Shown piece by piece: positions 37,175 to 46,598 of a DNA stretch of 64,000 nucleotides. The notes beneath the pieces are model-generated. The model was not told the DNA's origin. It saw only the letters and a list, made by a program, of their open reading frames with translations, and searched no databases. Within the stretch, counting starts at the first letter, position 1. Every line of letters begins with the position of its first letter. The DNA lies in the NCBI RefSeq assembly GCF_003434055.1, contig NZ_QVEX01000005.1:248001-312000 (forward strand). Direction: 5' to 3'. Source of the stretch: Enterocloster aldenensis. Its GTDB lineage: Bacteria > Bacillota > Clostridia > Lachnospirales > Lachnospiraceae. The position numbers and the translations under genes were made by a program.

Positions 37175-38518
37175 GTGAACAGCGTACAAATAAACCCGGA
37201 ACGGGATTCCTGGAAATCCAGATGGGGATTCATCCTTGCCTGTATCGGCTCTGCCGTGGGCATGGGCAACATATGGATGTTTCCCGCCAGGGTATCCAGA
37301 TATGGAGGAGGGACATTCCTCCTGCCTTATTTCTTTTTTGTAATTATCATAGGGCTCTCAGGGGTAATCGGGGAAATGTCCTTTGGAAGGGCCGCCCGTT
37401 CCGGCCCCATGGGCGCCTTTGGGTATGCGGCGGCCAGGCGTTGGAATAACAGACGGTTAGGCGAGGCCATTGGCTGCATCCCTGTAATCGGTTCCCTGGC
37501 GCTGGCCATCGGTTATTCTGTGATTGTGGGGTGGATACTCAAATACTGCGTGGGCGCATTTACCGGTGCGGTCCTTGCGCCTGACAGCATAGATGGTTTC
37601 AGCCATGCTTTCGGGTCAATGGCGTCTGCCTTTGGCAATAACTGGTGGCAGACAGCAGGGCTTGCCATAACTTTCATCATCATGGTACTGGGTATTTCCA
37701 ATGGAATTGAGCGGATTAATAAACTTATCATGCCTCTGTTTTTCTTCCTGTTTTTCGGGCTGGCCGTGTATATGGCGTTCCAGCCCCATGCAGCAGATGG
37801 GTACCGGTATATTTTCCGGATTGACAGGAAAGGGCTTCTGGATCCCATGACCTGGGTATTTGCCCTTGGACAGGCATTCTTCTCCCTTTCCCTGGCAGGC
37901 AATGGAACATTGATATACGGTTCTTATCTGGAGGATACCGAGGATGTTATGGGCGCTGCCTGGAAAGTGGCGTTATTTGATACACTGGCCGCGCTTTTGG
38001 CTGCCTTTGTGATCATCCCGGCCATGGCAGCAGCCGGCTCCCGGCTGGACCAGGGCGGTCCCGGACTGATATTCATCTTCCTTCCAAACCTGTTTAAGTC
38101 CATGCCAGGAAGCCGTATCCTGGTTGCCGCATTTTTCGTGGCCGTGCTCTTTGCAGGAATCTCTTCCCTGATCAACCTGTTTGAGGCGCCGATTGCAACC
38201 ATGGAGCAGCAGTTATCCATGAGCCGGAAAACCGCCGTAACAGCCATGGTGTCCGCTGGGTTTGTCATAGGAATCTGCATCCAGGGCATGGTGGCTGACT
38301 GGATGGACTTTGTGTCCATCTATATATGCCCCCTTGGGGCGGCGCTGGCCGGCATCATGTTTTTCTGGGTGTGTGGATGGGATTATGTTCAGGATGAGGT
38401 TGGAAAAGGACGTATGCATGGGCCCGGGAAATGTTTTTCCTTTATGGCCAGATATGTGTTCTGCGGATTGACGGTCCTTGTATTTATACTAGGTATTTCA
38501 TTTGGCGGCATTGGGTGA
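37175..38518 (+). CDS. Sodium-dependent neurotransmitter:sodium symporter family transporter
   Basis: This 447-residue protein has about eleven or twelve membrane segments and the family's N-terminal signature, GSAVGMGNIWMFP, at the sodium site. It should import an amino acid or related amine with Na+. I chose the GTG at 37175, behind GGGAGG. It diverges from the TRAP/amidohydrolase operon, so it may take up a related nitrogen compound, though that is inference. Confidence 0.9.
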   Translation: MNSVQINPERDSWKSRWGFILACIGSAVGMGNIWMFPARVSRYGGGTFLLPYFFFVIIIGLSGVIGEMSFGRAARSGPMGAFGYAAARRWNNRRLGEAIGCIPVIGSLALAIGYSVIVGWILKYCVGAFTGAVLAPDSIDGFSHAFGSMASAFGNNWWQTAGLAITFIIMVLGISNGIERINKLIMPLFFFLFFGLAVYMAFQPHAADGYRYIFRIDRKGLLDPMTWVFALGQAFFSLSLAGNGTLIYGSYLEDTEDVMGAAWKVALFDTLAALLAAFVIIPAMAAAGSRLDQGGPGLIFIFLPNLFKSMPGSRILVAAFFVAVLFAGISSLINLFEAPIATMEQQLSMSRKTAVTAMVSAGFVIGICIQGMVADWMDFVSIYICPLGAALAGIMFFWVCGWDYVQDEVGKGRMHGPGKCFSFMARYVFCGLTVLVFILGISFGGIG

Positions 38519-38592
38519 GGATCCGTATCTTTTTCTCCCATACCGTATTGACTCTGTCTCAAAAAAAGTAGTATACTTCTTACTATATATGT

Positions 38593-38630
38593 GACTCCCT
38601 GTCACCTGCTTTCTGACAGGGGGACTTTTA
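38593..38630 (+). terminator. Terminator after the sodium symporter gene
   Basis: CCCTGTCA (38597-38604) and TGACAGGG (38614-38621) form a perfect 8-bp stem, followed by a T-rich tail. It separates the symporter from the MATE gene. Confidence 0.75.
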
Positions 38631-38703
38631 TTCCTGTGGATATGGGGGCATGATACGGCTCCGTTTTCCTGCCAATATCCCCAACGAAAGACGAGGTAAT
38701 GAG

Positions 38704-40095
38704 ATGACATCTGCACCAACAGAGAATACGGACAATAATCCCCTGGGTTCCGTGCCCATCAACATCCTTCTGGCCCGCTTTGCCATTCCCAGCATCATCG
38801 CCATGCTGGTCAGCGCGCTGTACAATATCGTGGACCAGTTCTTTATCGGAAGAAGCGTGGGCATGCTGGGCAATGCTGCCACCAATGTGGCGTTTCCCCT
38901 GACCATCACCTGTACTGCGGTATCCCTTATGTGCGGGATTGGCGGTTCCGCCAACTTTAACCTGGCCATGGGACGTGGTGAAAAGGAGGAGGCACGGCGT
39001 TACGCAGGCAATTCCATCTTCCTGCTTTTTGCCATCGGCCTGATCCTCTGCCTGGTGGTACGGATTTTCTTAAAGCCCATGATGGTCCTGTTCGGGGCCA
39101 CGCCGGAAGTGCTGGATTACTCACTGACCTACACCGGAATCACAAGCCTTGGATTCCCCTTCCTGATTCTTGCCACCGGCGGTTCCAACCTGGTGCGGGC
39201 GGACGGAAGCCCCAGATACTCCATGGTATGCACCCTTGCAGGCGCTGTCATCAATACAATATTGGATCCCCTTTTCATTTTCGGCTTCCATATGGGAATG
39301 GCCGGGGCCGCACTGGCAACCATTATTGGGCAGATTGTATCCGGGCTCATGGTCATTGGATATCTGACGCGTTTTAAGACCGTGTACCTGTCCCTGCGAT
39401 CCCTGCGGCCGCTGCCTTCCCATATAAAGGCCATTGCGGCACTGGGCATGGCCCCGTTCTTTAACCAGATGGCCATGATGGTGATACAGATTGTGATGAA
39501 CAATACCCTGCGGTATTACGGCGCGCAGTCCCACTATGGCAGCGAAATCCCGCTGGCCTGCGCAGGCATCATTACCAAGGTAAACATGATATTCTTTTCC
39601 CTGGTCATCGGCCTTTCCCAGGGACTGCAGCCCATTGTCAGCTATAATTACGGGGCCGGGAACTATGAGCGTGTGCGGGAGGCTTACCTGAAGGCGGTAT
39701 GCATTGCCACGGCCATATCAACTTTTTCATTTTTATGTTTCCAGCTGGTGCCCCGCCAGATCATCGGCATTTTCGGTTCGGGAAGCGAGGAATATTTCCA
39801 CTTTGCAGAGCAGTACTTCCGGATTTTCCTGTTCTTCACTTTTTTGAACGGGCTTCAGCCCATTACGGCCAATTTCTTTACCTCCATCGGTAAGGCGGCC
39901 AAGGGCATCTTCATCTCCCTTACCCGGCAGATCATCTTCCTCCTGCCCCTGATCATAATCCTGCCCCTGATTTTCGGCATTGAAGGTGTCATGTACTCTG
40001 CGCCTGTGGCCGATCTGATGGCAGCTGCCCTTGCCGCGCTGTTCGTGGTCAGGGAGCTGTCCCAGATGAAACAGCTGCAGCAGGCAGAAGGGTAA
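38704..40095 (+). CDS. MATE family efflux transporter
   Basis: This 463-residue membrane protein has about twelve segments and the MATE pattern, with NPLGSVPINILLARFAIPSI near the start and LYNIVDQFFIGRSVG. It should export drugs or metabolites using an ion gradient. I chose the ATG at 38704, behind GAGG, over an upstream ATG. It is monocistronic and convergent with the racemase gene across a strong terminator. It is only distantly similar to the MATE protein encoded at 20615-22036. Confidence 0.9.
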   Translation: MTSAPTENTDNNPLGSVPINILLARFAIPSIIAMLVSALYNIVDQFFIGRSVGMLGNAATNVAFPLTITCTAVSLMCGIGGSANFNLAMGRGEKEEARRYAGNSIFLLFAIGLILCLVVRIFLKPMMVLFGATPEVLDYSLTYTGITSLGFPFLILATGGSNLVRADGSPRYSMVCTLAGAVINTILDPLFIFGFHMGMAGAALATIIGQIVSGLMVIGYLTRFKTVYLSLRSLRPLPSHIKAIAALGMAPFFNQMAMMVIQIVMNNTLRYYGAQSHYGSEIPLACAGIITKVNMIFFSLVIGLSQGLQPIVSYNYGAGNYERVREAYLKAVCIATAISTFSFLCFQLVPRQIIGIFGSGSEEYFHFAEQYFRIFLFFTFLNGLQPITANFFTSIGKAAKGIFISLTRQIIFLLPLIIILPLIFGIEGVMYSAPVADLMAAALAALFVVRELSQMKQLQQAEG

Positions 40096-40143
40096 TCCAT
40101 ACCGGTTGGGACCTGCCGGCAAGGCCCGGATGGCCGGTCGTAT

Positions 40144-40212
40144 AAAAAAGAAAGGACGGTACAGTCCCAGGCCATTCCCGGCCATGGGACTGCACACGTC
40201 CTTTCTTTTTAT
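40144..40212. terminator. Bidirectional terminator between the MATE and racemase genes
   Basis: A long imperfect stem pairs AAAGAAAGGACG at the left with CGTCCTTTCTTT at the right, and has an inner stem at CAGTCCCAGGCC. It ends in A-runs and T-runs on the two sides. It separates convergent genes. Confidence 0.85.
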
Positions 40213-40247
40213 CCTGCCTCACGGACAGTGCTTGCTAAGTCAATATC

Positions 40248-40919
40248 CTATCTGCGGATGGACTCAAAATAAGCAAATAATCCTTCTGCCAGCACCGGGT
40301 CAATGACAGGTATCCCCACCTCGTCCTCAATCTCCCCGGCGATTCCAATGGTGGTAAGTCCGGTGCATCCCAGCGCAATGACGTCAGCGCCCTTTTCCTT
40401 CAGCTCACGGGCCGTCTTAAGACAGGAAGCCCTTCCCTCCGGGGTCATCAGATCCAGGGTGCTGTCCACGCCTTCCGGCTTGCCCAGGGCAACGATTCTT
40501 TCCGGGATCATCCGCAGATACGCCTTGGGGGCATAGTCCACAATCCCAAGGACAGCAATCTTCTGCCCATACCTCATGGCCAGGGAAACCGTTGTCTCCC
40601 CGCCTCCTGTGACCTTCATCCCCGGAAGGGCCCTGCGGACCTCCTCCACCCCGGGATCGTCGGCACAGCTGACAATAATCATGTCCACATCCTCAAAGGA
40701 TTTGGCTGTCTCCACGATCTTAGGCACTGCAATCTGCTCCAGTTCATGGCTGTGGATTCCCTCCGGCTGGTCCGGGATACACTTTGATATGCACCTGATT
40801 CCCGGATAATACTGTTCAATGATATTGCCGTGCATGTCCACAAAATCCTGGTCCTCTGATGTCAGTACCCGGATGACCCCTACCCGGAATTCCTTCCCCT
40901 TCTCCATATCCATCTCCAT
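40248..40919 (-). CDS. Aspartate/glutamate/hydantoin racemase family protein
   Basis: This 223-residue protein has the paired catalytic cysteines of the cofactor-independent racemase family, in VSCADDPGVEE and ALGCTGLTTIG. It could racemise an amino acid, hydantoin or related acid. The start is uncertain among the ATGs at 40919, 40913 and 40907. It is the last gene of the leftward cluster with the M29 aminopeptidase, AroM and DUF1177 genes. That context suggests processing of unusual peptides or their D-amino acids. Confidence 0.85.
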   Translation of the reverse strand: MEMDMEKGKEFRVGVIRVLTSEDQDFVDMHGNIIEQYYPGIRCISKCIPDQPEGIHSHELEQIAVPKIVETAKSFEDVDMIIVSCADDPGVEEVRRALPGMKVTGGGETTVSLAMRYGQKIAVLGIVDYAPKAYLRMIPERIVALGKPEGVDSTLDLMTPEGRASCLKTARELKEKGADVIALGCTGLTTIGIAGEIEDEVGIPVIDPVLAEGLFAYFESIRR

Positions 40920-40990
40920 TCCGCCGCCAGCGTACGCGGCATAAAACCAATATCAGCAGCCGCTCCCATAGCCGCGGCCGTCCGGTAAGA

Positions 40991-41932
40991 TCACACAACA
41001 AACCTTCCCTTATCAATAACCATCTCATCATCCAGATACAGGGTCGGCTCCAATATGATGCCGTCCATATGGCATTCCGCCTTATTAACGCCGCCAAATG
41101 AAGTATTGGTGCCAAAAGCAATGTGTACCGTACCGTAAACCTTTTCATCCTCCAGGATGACGCCATTCAGCACAGCTGCTTCATTGGTGCCGATTCCCAG
41201 TTCGCCGATGGTGGCATTGCGCTCATTGGCCAGCAGTATATCCAGCTTCTCACTCTTATCCCCGGTGACTTCCTGAAGCTTTCCCTTCTTCACCACCACG
41301 CGCAGGGGTGACCCAAGCCTGCCGATTCCCACCATGGAACCATCGATTATCATTTCCCCGTCAGCGCCGTCCTCCAGCGGGGCAATGTATGCTTCGCCGG
41401 AAGGAAGGTTGCCGCACTGTCCGGGTTTCCTGTAAACGCCAGGGCTGGGCACTCCTTTCCTTCCATCCAGGTTCAGTGTAAGGACGCAGCCGTCCTTTTC
41501 AATCCGGGCCGTCTTACTGGCGGTCAGCATCCCTGTTATCCGGGCCGTCAGCTGTTCCACTGCGGCGTAATCCGCGGTCATGGCGCCCTGGCTGAACATC
41601 TTCTCCGTAATCCCGGGCATGGTAGCCACCCTTGTGCCTGTCTCAGCCGCGCGTATCCTGGCATTGGTGTGGGTCAGGGACTTGGCGGTGGGGCAGATTA
41701 CAATGTCTGCTGCCTTCATGGCTTCTGCCACTGCCTTTGGCGGCTCCTCACCATTCAGTTCCCGCTCCTTCATGACCATCATCATGGCCTCGCAGCCAAG
41801 GTTCACGGCCCCTTTATACAGGGCCTGGGCAATGTTCACCCTGCTGTCATCTGTTACAATCAATACTTCCTCGCCCTGCTTTGCACCCATACAGTCCCTC
41901 AGGATATTCTGGGCAATATCTATTAAATCCAT
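40991..41932 (-). CDS. M29-like aminopeptidase
   Basis: This 313-residue protein resembles the M29 aminopeptidase/NicX-like family, with NLPSGEAYIAPLEDGADG and later GELGIGTNEAA and VHIAFGTNTSFGG as metal-site elements. It should remove N-terminal residues from short peptides in the cytoplasm, with divalent metals. It lies 10 bp downstream of the aroM gene. It is divergent across the DUF1177 start from an OPT peptide transporter, so peptide turnover is a plausible role. A dioxygenase-like activity, as in NicX, is less likely. Confidence 0.8.
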   Translation of the reverse strand: MDLIDIAQNILRDCMGAKQGEEVLIVTDDSRVNIAQALYKGAVNLGCEAMMMVMKERELNGEEPPKAVAEAMKAADIVICPTAKSLTHTNARIRAAETGTRVATMPGITEKMFSQGAMTADYAAVEQLTARITGMLTASKTARIEKDGCVLTLNLDGRKGVPSPGVYRKPGQCGNLPSGEAYIAPLEDGADGEMIIDGSMVGIGRLGSPLRVVVKKGKLQEVTGDKSEKLDILLANERNATIGELGIGTNEAAVLNGVILEDEKVYGTVHIAFGTNTSFGGVNKAECHMDGIILEPTLYLDDEMVIDKGRFVV

Positions 41933-41942
41933 CTTCCATCTC

Positions 41943-42620
41943 CTATTTCACATCGGTCAGTTCGGAAATGACCCTGGCCAGCAATGTCCTTGGAAGGACG
42001 ACCAGCTTGCCGGTCTCCTTTGCGAACATATCTTTCATTTCCTGGGTAAATCCGATACAGTCCAGTACAACCAGGTCCGCATCCATATCCTTAATCTCCC
42101 TGGCAGCCGAGGCCAGGTCTTCCCACGGTCCGTAGGGGGAGGCCGGCACGGCCTTTACATGGTCCACGAAATTGGACCATTTCTTCTCACACTGCCCTAC
42201 CTGAAGGGGCGAAGGGGTCACTGTGACAATGCTTGACTTCTTGGTCAGCAGCGGCACTACCTTGTTAAGGATGTGGCACGGATAGACCAACGGGACATTG
42301 GACGTAAGGCTTTCCGGGAAATCCCCTGTGCAGAAAAACATGATCAGCCTTGCGCCTTCGGCCTCCAGCTCATTGATGCACTCCTGCAGCCTTGGAAGGA
42401 TATACCGCTCCGCAAATGTCACCGACGTGCCGTCTGTAAGCCGGGACACCAGCACATAATCGTCCCTTTCCGGTTTAAATCCAGCTATCTGCTCCACGGT
42501 CAGGCCGTCCAAACCGCCTCTCTGGGACAGCTCCACCCTACCGTCAAAAATATGCATAATATCCGATGTCACATCGGTCCTGGGCGCCTGTCCAATGGTT
42601 ACTGCTCCTATCTTCATCAT
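41943..42620 (-). CDS. AroM family protein
   Basis: This 225-residue protein matches the AroM family, a group of unknown function with a racemase-like fold. The N-terminal VTIGQAPRTDVTSD run is characteristic. Its reaction is unknown. It lies 10 bp upstream of the M29 gene on the same strand and follows an 18-bp minisatellite located between it and the DUF1177 gene. With the racemase, aminopeptidase, OPT transporter and DUF1177/DUF917 proteins it belongs to a cluster of uncertain purpose. Confidence 0.85.
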   Translation of the reverse strand: MMKIGAVTIGQAPRTDVTSDIMHIFDGRVELSQRGGLDGLTVEQIAGFKPERDDYVLVSRLTDGTSVTFAERYILPRLQECINELEAEGARLIMFFCTGDFPESLTSNVPLVYPCHILNKVVPLLTKKSSIVTVTPSPLQVGQCEKKWSNFVDHVKAVPASPYGPWEDLASAAREIKDMDADLVVLDCIGFTQEMKDMFAKETGKLVVLPRTLLARVISELTDVK

Positions 42621-42640
42621 AAGTCCCCTTTCCGGCGTCT

Positions 42641-42803
42641 GCTTTCCTGCCTGCGTCTGGCTATCCTGCCTGCACCTGCTTTCCTGCCTGCATCCGCTTT
42701 CCTGCCTGCATCCGCTTTCCTGCCTGCATCCGCTTTCCTGCCTGCATCCGCTTTCCTGCCTGCATCCGCTTTCCTGCCTGCATTCGCTTTCCTGTCTGCA
42801 TTC
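42641..42803. repeat. 18-bp minisatellite (nine units)
   Basis: Nine tandem copies of an 18-bp unit, consensus GCTTTCCTGCCTGCATCC on the plus strand, occupy the gap between the aroM and DUF1177 genes. The first unit (42641-42659) has 19 bp and the second (42660-42677) is diverged. Units 3-7 (42678-42767) are identical and the last two carry CATTC or a T change. On the minus strand each unit holds an AGGAAAG run and an ATG. Identical central and diverged outer units point to recent slippage. Confidence 0.95.
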
Positions 42804-42829
42804 GCCGTATATGCGTTTTACCAGCTGCC

Positions 42830-43771
42830 CTAATCCGCCTTTCCCAGTGTCTGAAGGTGATTCATTGGCCCGTACAGTTTCTTCAGAAGCTCATACTCCT
42901 CTTCATCATAAAACTTAAGGTCGCCCTTGCCGAAGTACTTGGCAACCTCCAGCATGAACCTGGCAGCTTCCTCCACATCGGCAAAATGGCTGGCGCCGGT
43001 GGCACAGCCGGGAACCATGACCTCGGTGGTGATGGCCACACCCACAACCGGGGCGTCCGTGGCCGTACATGGCTGAAGCACGCTGTTAAGATGGTGCACA
43101 TTATTGCCATAGGGCGTGATGTCCTGGGTAGCCAGGGGGAACACATAGGGGAGACGTCCGGTGGTAATCTGCATCTGCTCCAGGAGATCCTCGGAAGTGC
43201 GCAGTATGTATCCCTCTTTCACGGTGGGGGAAATGGCAAATCCCCTTGTGTTGATGACCCTGTTTCCCTTGGTGGTATCCACGGACAGGATTGCATCCAG
43301 CTCCGGTGACACCTCTTCCCGGTTCACCTGGGACATCTCCACAGGCGACCCCATGAATGGAACCGGCTTATGGGGCGCCGTGGGCGCATGGGGGCAGATC
43401 TGGGTGGAGATAAACACATCGCCTTCCAGATAATCCCCCTTGTTCTGCATATCCAGAAGCTTGGCCGCAGCCGCAATGGCTGCCAGCGCGCCGTCCCCGT
43501 CAGACACAAAGCCAATCATCTCAGGCCTTGCCCCGATTCCGCCAAGGCGGCCCAGAAGGCCGATGGTTGGCGCATCGCCTCCATTTGTCTTTCCCCTTGT
43601 CCCGGGAATGCGCACTTTAACCATGTCCGTGCTTCCCTTAGGACCTTTCAGCTCATATACCTCAATATCAGCATCTGCCTTAATTCCCCTCAGGTAATTT
43701 TCCACGTCTTTTCCTGTTACCGTACTGCTGTCCAGCACGTCGAACGTTTCGATAATCTGTTTAATCAACAT
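42830..43771 (-). CDS. DUF1177 family protein
   Basis: This 313-residue protein matches DUF1177, a family of unknown function. It has TIGLLGRLGGIGARPEMIGF, DVFISTQICPHAPTAPH and a C-terminal helical region. The acidic and histidine residues in the middle could bind metal, but this is not established. I chose the ATG at 43771, behind TTGGAGG. It has a good promoter (43803-43831) and diverges from the OPT transporter gene, so the two are probably co-regulated. Confidence 0.85.
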   Translation of the reverse strand: MLIKQIIETFDVLDSSTVTGKDVENYLRGIKADADIEVYELKGPKGSTDMVKVRIPGTRGKTNGGDAPTIGLLGRLGGIGARPEMIGFVSDGDGALAAIAAAAKLLDMQNKGDYLEGDVFISTQICPHAPTAPHKPVPFMGSPVEMSQVNREEVSPELDAILSVDTTKGNRVINTRGFAISPTVKEGYILRTSEDLLEQMQITTGRLPYVFPLATQDITPYGNNVHHLNSVLQPCTATDAPVVGVAITTEVMVPGCATGASHFADVEEAARFMLEVAKYFGKGDLKFYDEEEYELLKKLYGPMNHLQTLGKAD

Positions 43772-43802
43772 AAGGTTTACCTCCAAATTTTTATTTAATT
43801 TG

Positions 43803-43831
43803 ATTATAATGTGTTTACCTTTTAGGTGCAA
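43803..43831 (-). promoter_or_regulatory. Promoter of the DUF1177-AroM-M29-racemase genes
   Basis: On the minus strand TTGCAC (43826-43831) and TATAAT (43803-43808) are separated by 17 bp, about 32 bp upstream of the DUF1177 start. Confidence 0.75.
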
Positions 43832-43874
43832 CCCGTTTTTAAATCGAAATATTTAATAGAATTTTTATTTATAT

Positions 43875-43946
43875 TTGACATTTTTTATCTTTATGTATAA
43901 AATCTTAATAAGAGTTGCGGATGGCCGTGCAGTTTCTGGGGCCATC
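43875..43946 (+). promoter_or_regulatory. Promoter and leader hairpin of the OPT transporter gene
   Basis: TTGACA (43875-43880) and TAAAAT (43898-43903) are 17 bp apart. In the 5' leader, GATGGCC (43920-43926) and GGCCATC (43940-43946) form a 7-bp stem followed by a T/A-rich tract, which could weakly attenuate transcription. Confidence 0.65.
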
Positions 43947-43987
43947 TTATTTATTATCTTAATAAACACACAAAGGAGAGTGGATTT

Positions 43988-45661
43988 ATGGAAAAAGAAA
44001 AAATCCCGCAGGAATTAATCATTCCCGCATCTGAACACCCAAAAGCATTTGAACCAGCTGTATTGATACTCAACATTGTCATGTGCTGCCTGGGCGCCAT
44101 CATCGGCCTGGAACTGATTGTGCGTACCGGTGTTACGCCTAACACCTCCATTGTGGGTGCGCTGTTTGCCATCCTCATATCCCGCATACCCATTGCGTTC
44201 CTTCAGAAGTACCGCAGCGTACACCGCCAGAACCTAATCCAGACCTCTATATCAGGCGCAACCTTCTCCGCTGCCAACTGTCTGATCCTGCCCATCGGTA
44301 TCCCGGTTGTCATGGGGCGTCCCGAATTAATGTTTCCAATGCTGATCGGCGTTTTCCTGGCCACCTGTATCGATGCAACCATCCTTTACAAAACCTTTGA
44401 CTCGGAAATGTATCCGGCGGAAGGCGCCTGGCCTCCGGGCGTTGCTGCCGCTGAATCCATCCTTGCGGTTGTGGAAAAGGGCCGTAAGGCATTCCTTTTA
44501 ATCATTGGTATTGCCATTGGCTGGGTAGGCAAGATTGCAGGTATCCCCACAGACCTTCTGGGCGTTTCCTGGTTCGGCGATTTCTTTGCCATGCTGGCTC
44601 TGGGCATCGGCTCTATCGTCATCGGCGTCATCAAGAACAACGGTATCATCCTGTCCCTGTTCGGGCACAGCGCAGCCTTTGTATCCAACATGTTTGGCAC
44701 TGATTTTGTGTTCAGTGATTATGCCATGATCAACTACATGCCTCACGGCGTCATGATCGGGGCAGGGGCCGTCTCACTGATTCAGTGCGCCCGCATGCTC
44801 TTTAAAAAGGGCAGTGATGAAGACACAGCCGCAGGCAAGTTCTCTAGCAGCATGAAGACCTTAAAGAGGACCCTGGGCTGGGGTTATGTGGCCTACTTTG
44901 TAACAGCCTTCATCCTGGCGCTGCTCTGCGGCATCATAAGCAACATGAGCTTTGTCACCCTTATCATATGGCTGGTTTTCTCTGCATTTGCAGCAATTTC
45001 CTCTGAACTGATCGTAGGTATCTCCGCCATGTACTCCGGATGGTTCCCGGGCTTTGCAACTGCCCTTATCTTCCTGCTGGTGGGTATGCTTCTTGGCTTC
45101 CCGCCCATGGCCCTTGCCGTCATGGTAGGATTTACCTCTGCAACGGGTCCGGCCTTCTCCGACATGGCCTATGACCTAAAGTGCGGTTATATCTTAAGAG
45201 GTTCAGGACAGTATCCGGAACTGGAAAAAGAAGGAAGAAAACAGCAGTATTATTCCGAAATGCTTTCCTTTATCATAGCCTTCATCATGGTTGCCCTTCT
45301 GGCCAACAAATACTTCAGCCAGGACCTGTTCGCACCTGTCAGCAAGACATTTGCAACCACCATTGATGCCGGCACCAACTCCGAAGTTGCCAAATGGCTG
45401 TTCATCTGGGCCATCCCAGGCGCCATCATCCAGTTAATCGGCGGCAACCGCCAGATCGGTATCCTTTTTGCAACCGGCCTGTTGGTGGGGACCACCATGA
45501 ACGGCGTCACCATCATTACCGGACTCATCATCCGTTTCATCGCGGTAAAACGCAACAAGGCCAACGAGCAGATCCTCAATATCCTGGGCGCCGGCGCATT
45601 GGCGGGAGCAGCGGTATACAGCTTCTTTACCGCAACCCTTGGCCTGGCAAAGAAAAAGTAG
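43988..45661 (+). CDS. OPT family oligopeptide transporter
   Basis: This 557-residue membrane protein has about fourteen to sixteen segments. It matches the OPT family, with SGATFSAANCLILPIGIPV and later GFTSATGPAFSDMAYDLKCGY. Members import oligopeptides or metal-peptide complexes with protons. It starts the rightward operon with a nitroreductase and a small protein, and it diverges from the DUF1177/AroM/M29/racemase genes. The combination suggests peptide import and intracellular processing. Confidence 0.9.
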   Translation: MEKEKIPQELIIPASEHPKAFEPAVLILNIVMCCLGAIIGLELIVRTGVTPNTSIVGALFAILISRIPIAFLQKYRSVHRQNLIQTSISGATFSAANCLILPIGIPVVMGRPELMFPMLIGVFLATCIDATILYKTFDSEMYPAEGAWPPGVAAAESILAVVEKGRKAFLLIIGIAIGWVGKIAGIPTDLLGVSWFGDFFAMLALGIGSIVIGVIKNNGIILSLFGHSAAFVSNMFGTDFVFSDYAMINYMPHGVMIGAGAVSLIQCARMLFKKGSDEDTAAGKFSSSMKTLKRTLGWGYVAYFVTAFILALLCGIISNMSFVTLIIWLVFSAFAAISSELIVGISAMYSGWFPGFATALIFLLVGMLLGFPPMALAVMVGFTSATGPAFSDMAYDLKCGYILRGSGQYPELEKEGRKQQYYSEMLSFIIAFIMVALLANKYFSQDLFAPVSKTFATTIDAGTNSEVAKWLFIWAIPGAIIQLIGGNRQIGILFATGLLVGTTMNGVTIITGLIIRFIAVKRNKANEQILNILGAGALAGAAVYSFFTATLGLAKKK

Positions 45662-45681
45662 CGTAAAAGGAGTCATTACAT

Positions 45682-46197
45682 ATGGATGTTATTGAAGCCA
45701 TCAGGCAGAGACGGAGCACCCGGTCTTTCAGCAGCCGGATGGTACCTGACGAAATGCTGAGGGAGCTGGTAAGGGCGGGTGCGCTGGCCCCCAGCGCCAG
45801 CAACCTTCAGGCCTGGCAGTTCTATCTGCTGACAGATCCTGTCCTTGTACGCAAGATAGACCTGTTCAGCCCCGGACTAAGCGGCAATCCCCCGGTCATC
45901 ATGGCAATCTGCTCCGACATGGAATATGCCTCCATACACGGCTCCCCCAACTCTGAAGTCTACGGCTGCATCATGGATGCTTCCATGGCAGCGGAAAACA
46001 TCATGCTGAGGGCAGCGGAGCTGGGGCTGGGCACCTGTGCGGTCAAATCATACAATGAAGCTGCGGTGAGAAAGCTTCTGAAGCTTCCTCCCCATTACCG
46101 CATGGAGCTGCTCATATCCATCGGATACCCCCAGGGCGCGCCCAGGCAGCGCCGCCTGCGGCCCATGGAGGAAATGCTTCACTACAATACGGATTAA
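45682..46197 (+). CDS. Nitroreductase family protein
   Basis: This 171-residue protein has the FMN-binding nitroreductase pattern: RRSTRSF near the start, LAPSASNLQAWQFYLL, and GLGTCAVKSYNE near the C-terminus. It should use FMN and NAD(P)H to reduce a substrate in the cytoplasm. It lies 20 bp after the OPT gene, with AAAAGGAG before its ATG. The natural substrate is unknown. Confidence 0.88.
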   Translation: MDVIEAIRQRRSTRSFSSRMVPDEMLRELVRAGALAPSASNLQAWQFYLLTDPVLVRKIDLFSPGLSGNPPVIMAICSDMEYASIHGSPNSEVYGCIMDASMAAENIMLRAAELGLGTCAVKSYNEAAVRKLLKLPPHYRMELLISIGYPQGAPRQRRLRPMEEMLHYNTD

Positions 46198-46210
46198 ACG
46201 GAGGCCCGCA

Positions 46211-46480
46211 ATGAAACAGGATAAATACTTCGAACTTCTGGTTTACATGATTACCAGCGCAGCCGGACTTAAAGGCGAACCCCGTATCTATGGCCCCCTA
46301 AGGATGATAGAAGCATCCGGGCGCCTGTGCATGCTTATGCTGGAGGAAAATCCTGATAATCAGGACTTAAAGGAACTGGCTGAAATCATCGAAGCCGGCA
46401 AACACAAAACCGCCTCGGATGAAGATGGTTTCTACCAGATGCTTCAGGATGCGGCCGCTAAGTTAGTTGACCTTTTATAG
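46211..46480 (+). CDS. Small conserved protein (DUF6092-like)
   Basis: This 89-residue protein, starting MKQDKYFELLVYMITSAAG, is 13 bp downstream of the nitroreductase gene with GGAGG nearby. It resembles the small DUF6092 family that I recall next to OPT and DUF917 genes, but that assignment is tentative. It is predicted to be helical and cytoplasmic, with no catalytic motif. It ends the operon. Confidence 0.65.
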   Translation: MKQDKYFELLVYMITSAAGLKGEPRIYGPLRMIEASGRLCMLMLEENPDNQDLKELAEIIEAGKHKTASDEDGFYQMLQDAAAKLVDLL

Positions 46481-46528
46481 ATTGCGTTACTAAATCCCGT
46501 GAAAATCACAAAAAGATAATTCTAAAAT

Positions 46529-46576
46529 GACCCACATTAAATGCCTGGCTAAACAGCAAGGTATTTAGTGTGGGTC
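46529..46576. terminator. Inverted repeat between convergent genes
   Basis: GACCCACATTAAATGCC and GGTATTTAGTGTGGGTC pair over 17 bp with two mismatches and enclose a 14-base loop. It separates the small protein gene from the convergent DUF917 gene. T-tracts are weak. Confidence 0.6.
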
Positions 46577-46598
46577 AAACACATGGATTACAGTCCCA

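Noticed and set aside
42641..42803. A CRISPR array
   Set aside because: Units are directly contiguous without variable spacers, and no cas genes are present.
42595..42918. A frame encoding LSCLHP repeats over the minisatellite
   Set aside because: The repeat translates in several frames, has no good start site and overlaps DUF1177 antisense; the DNA repeat explains it.
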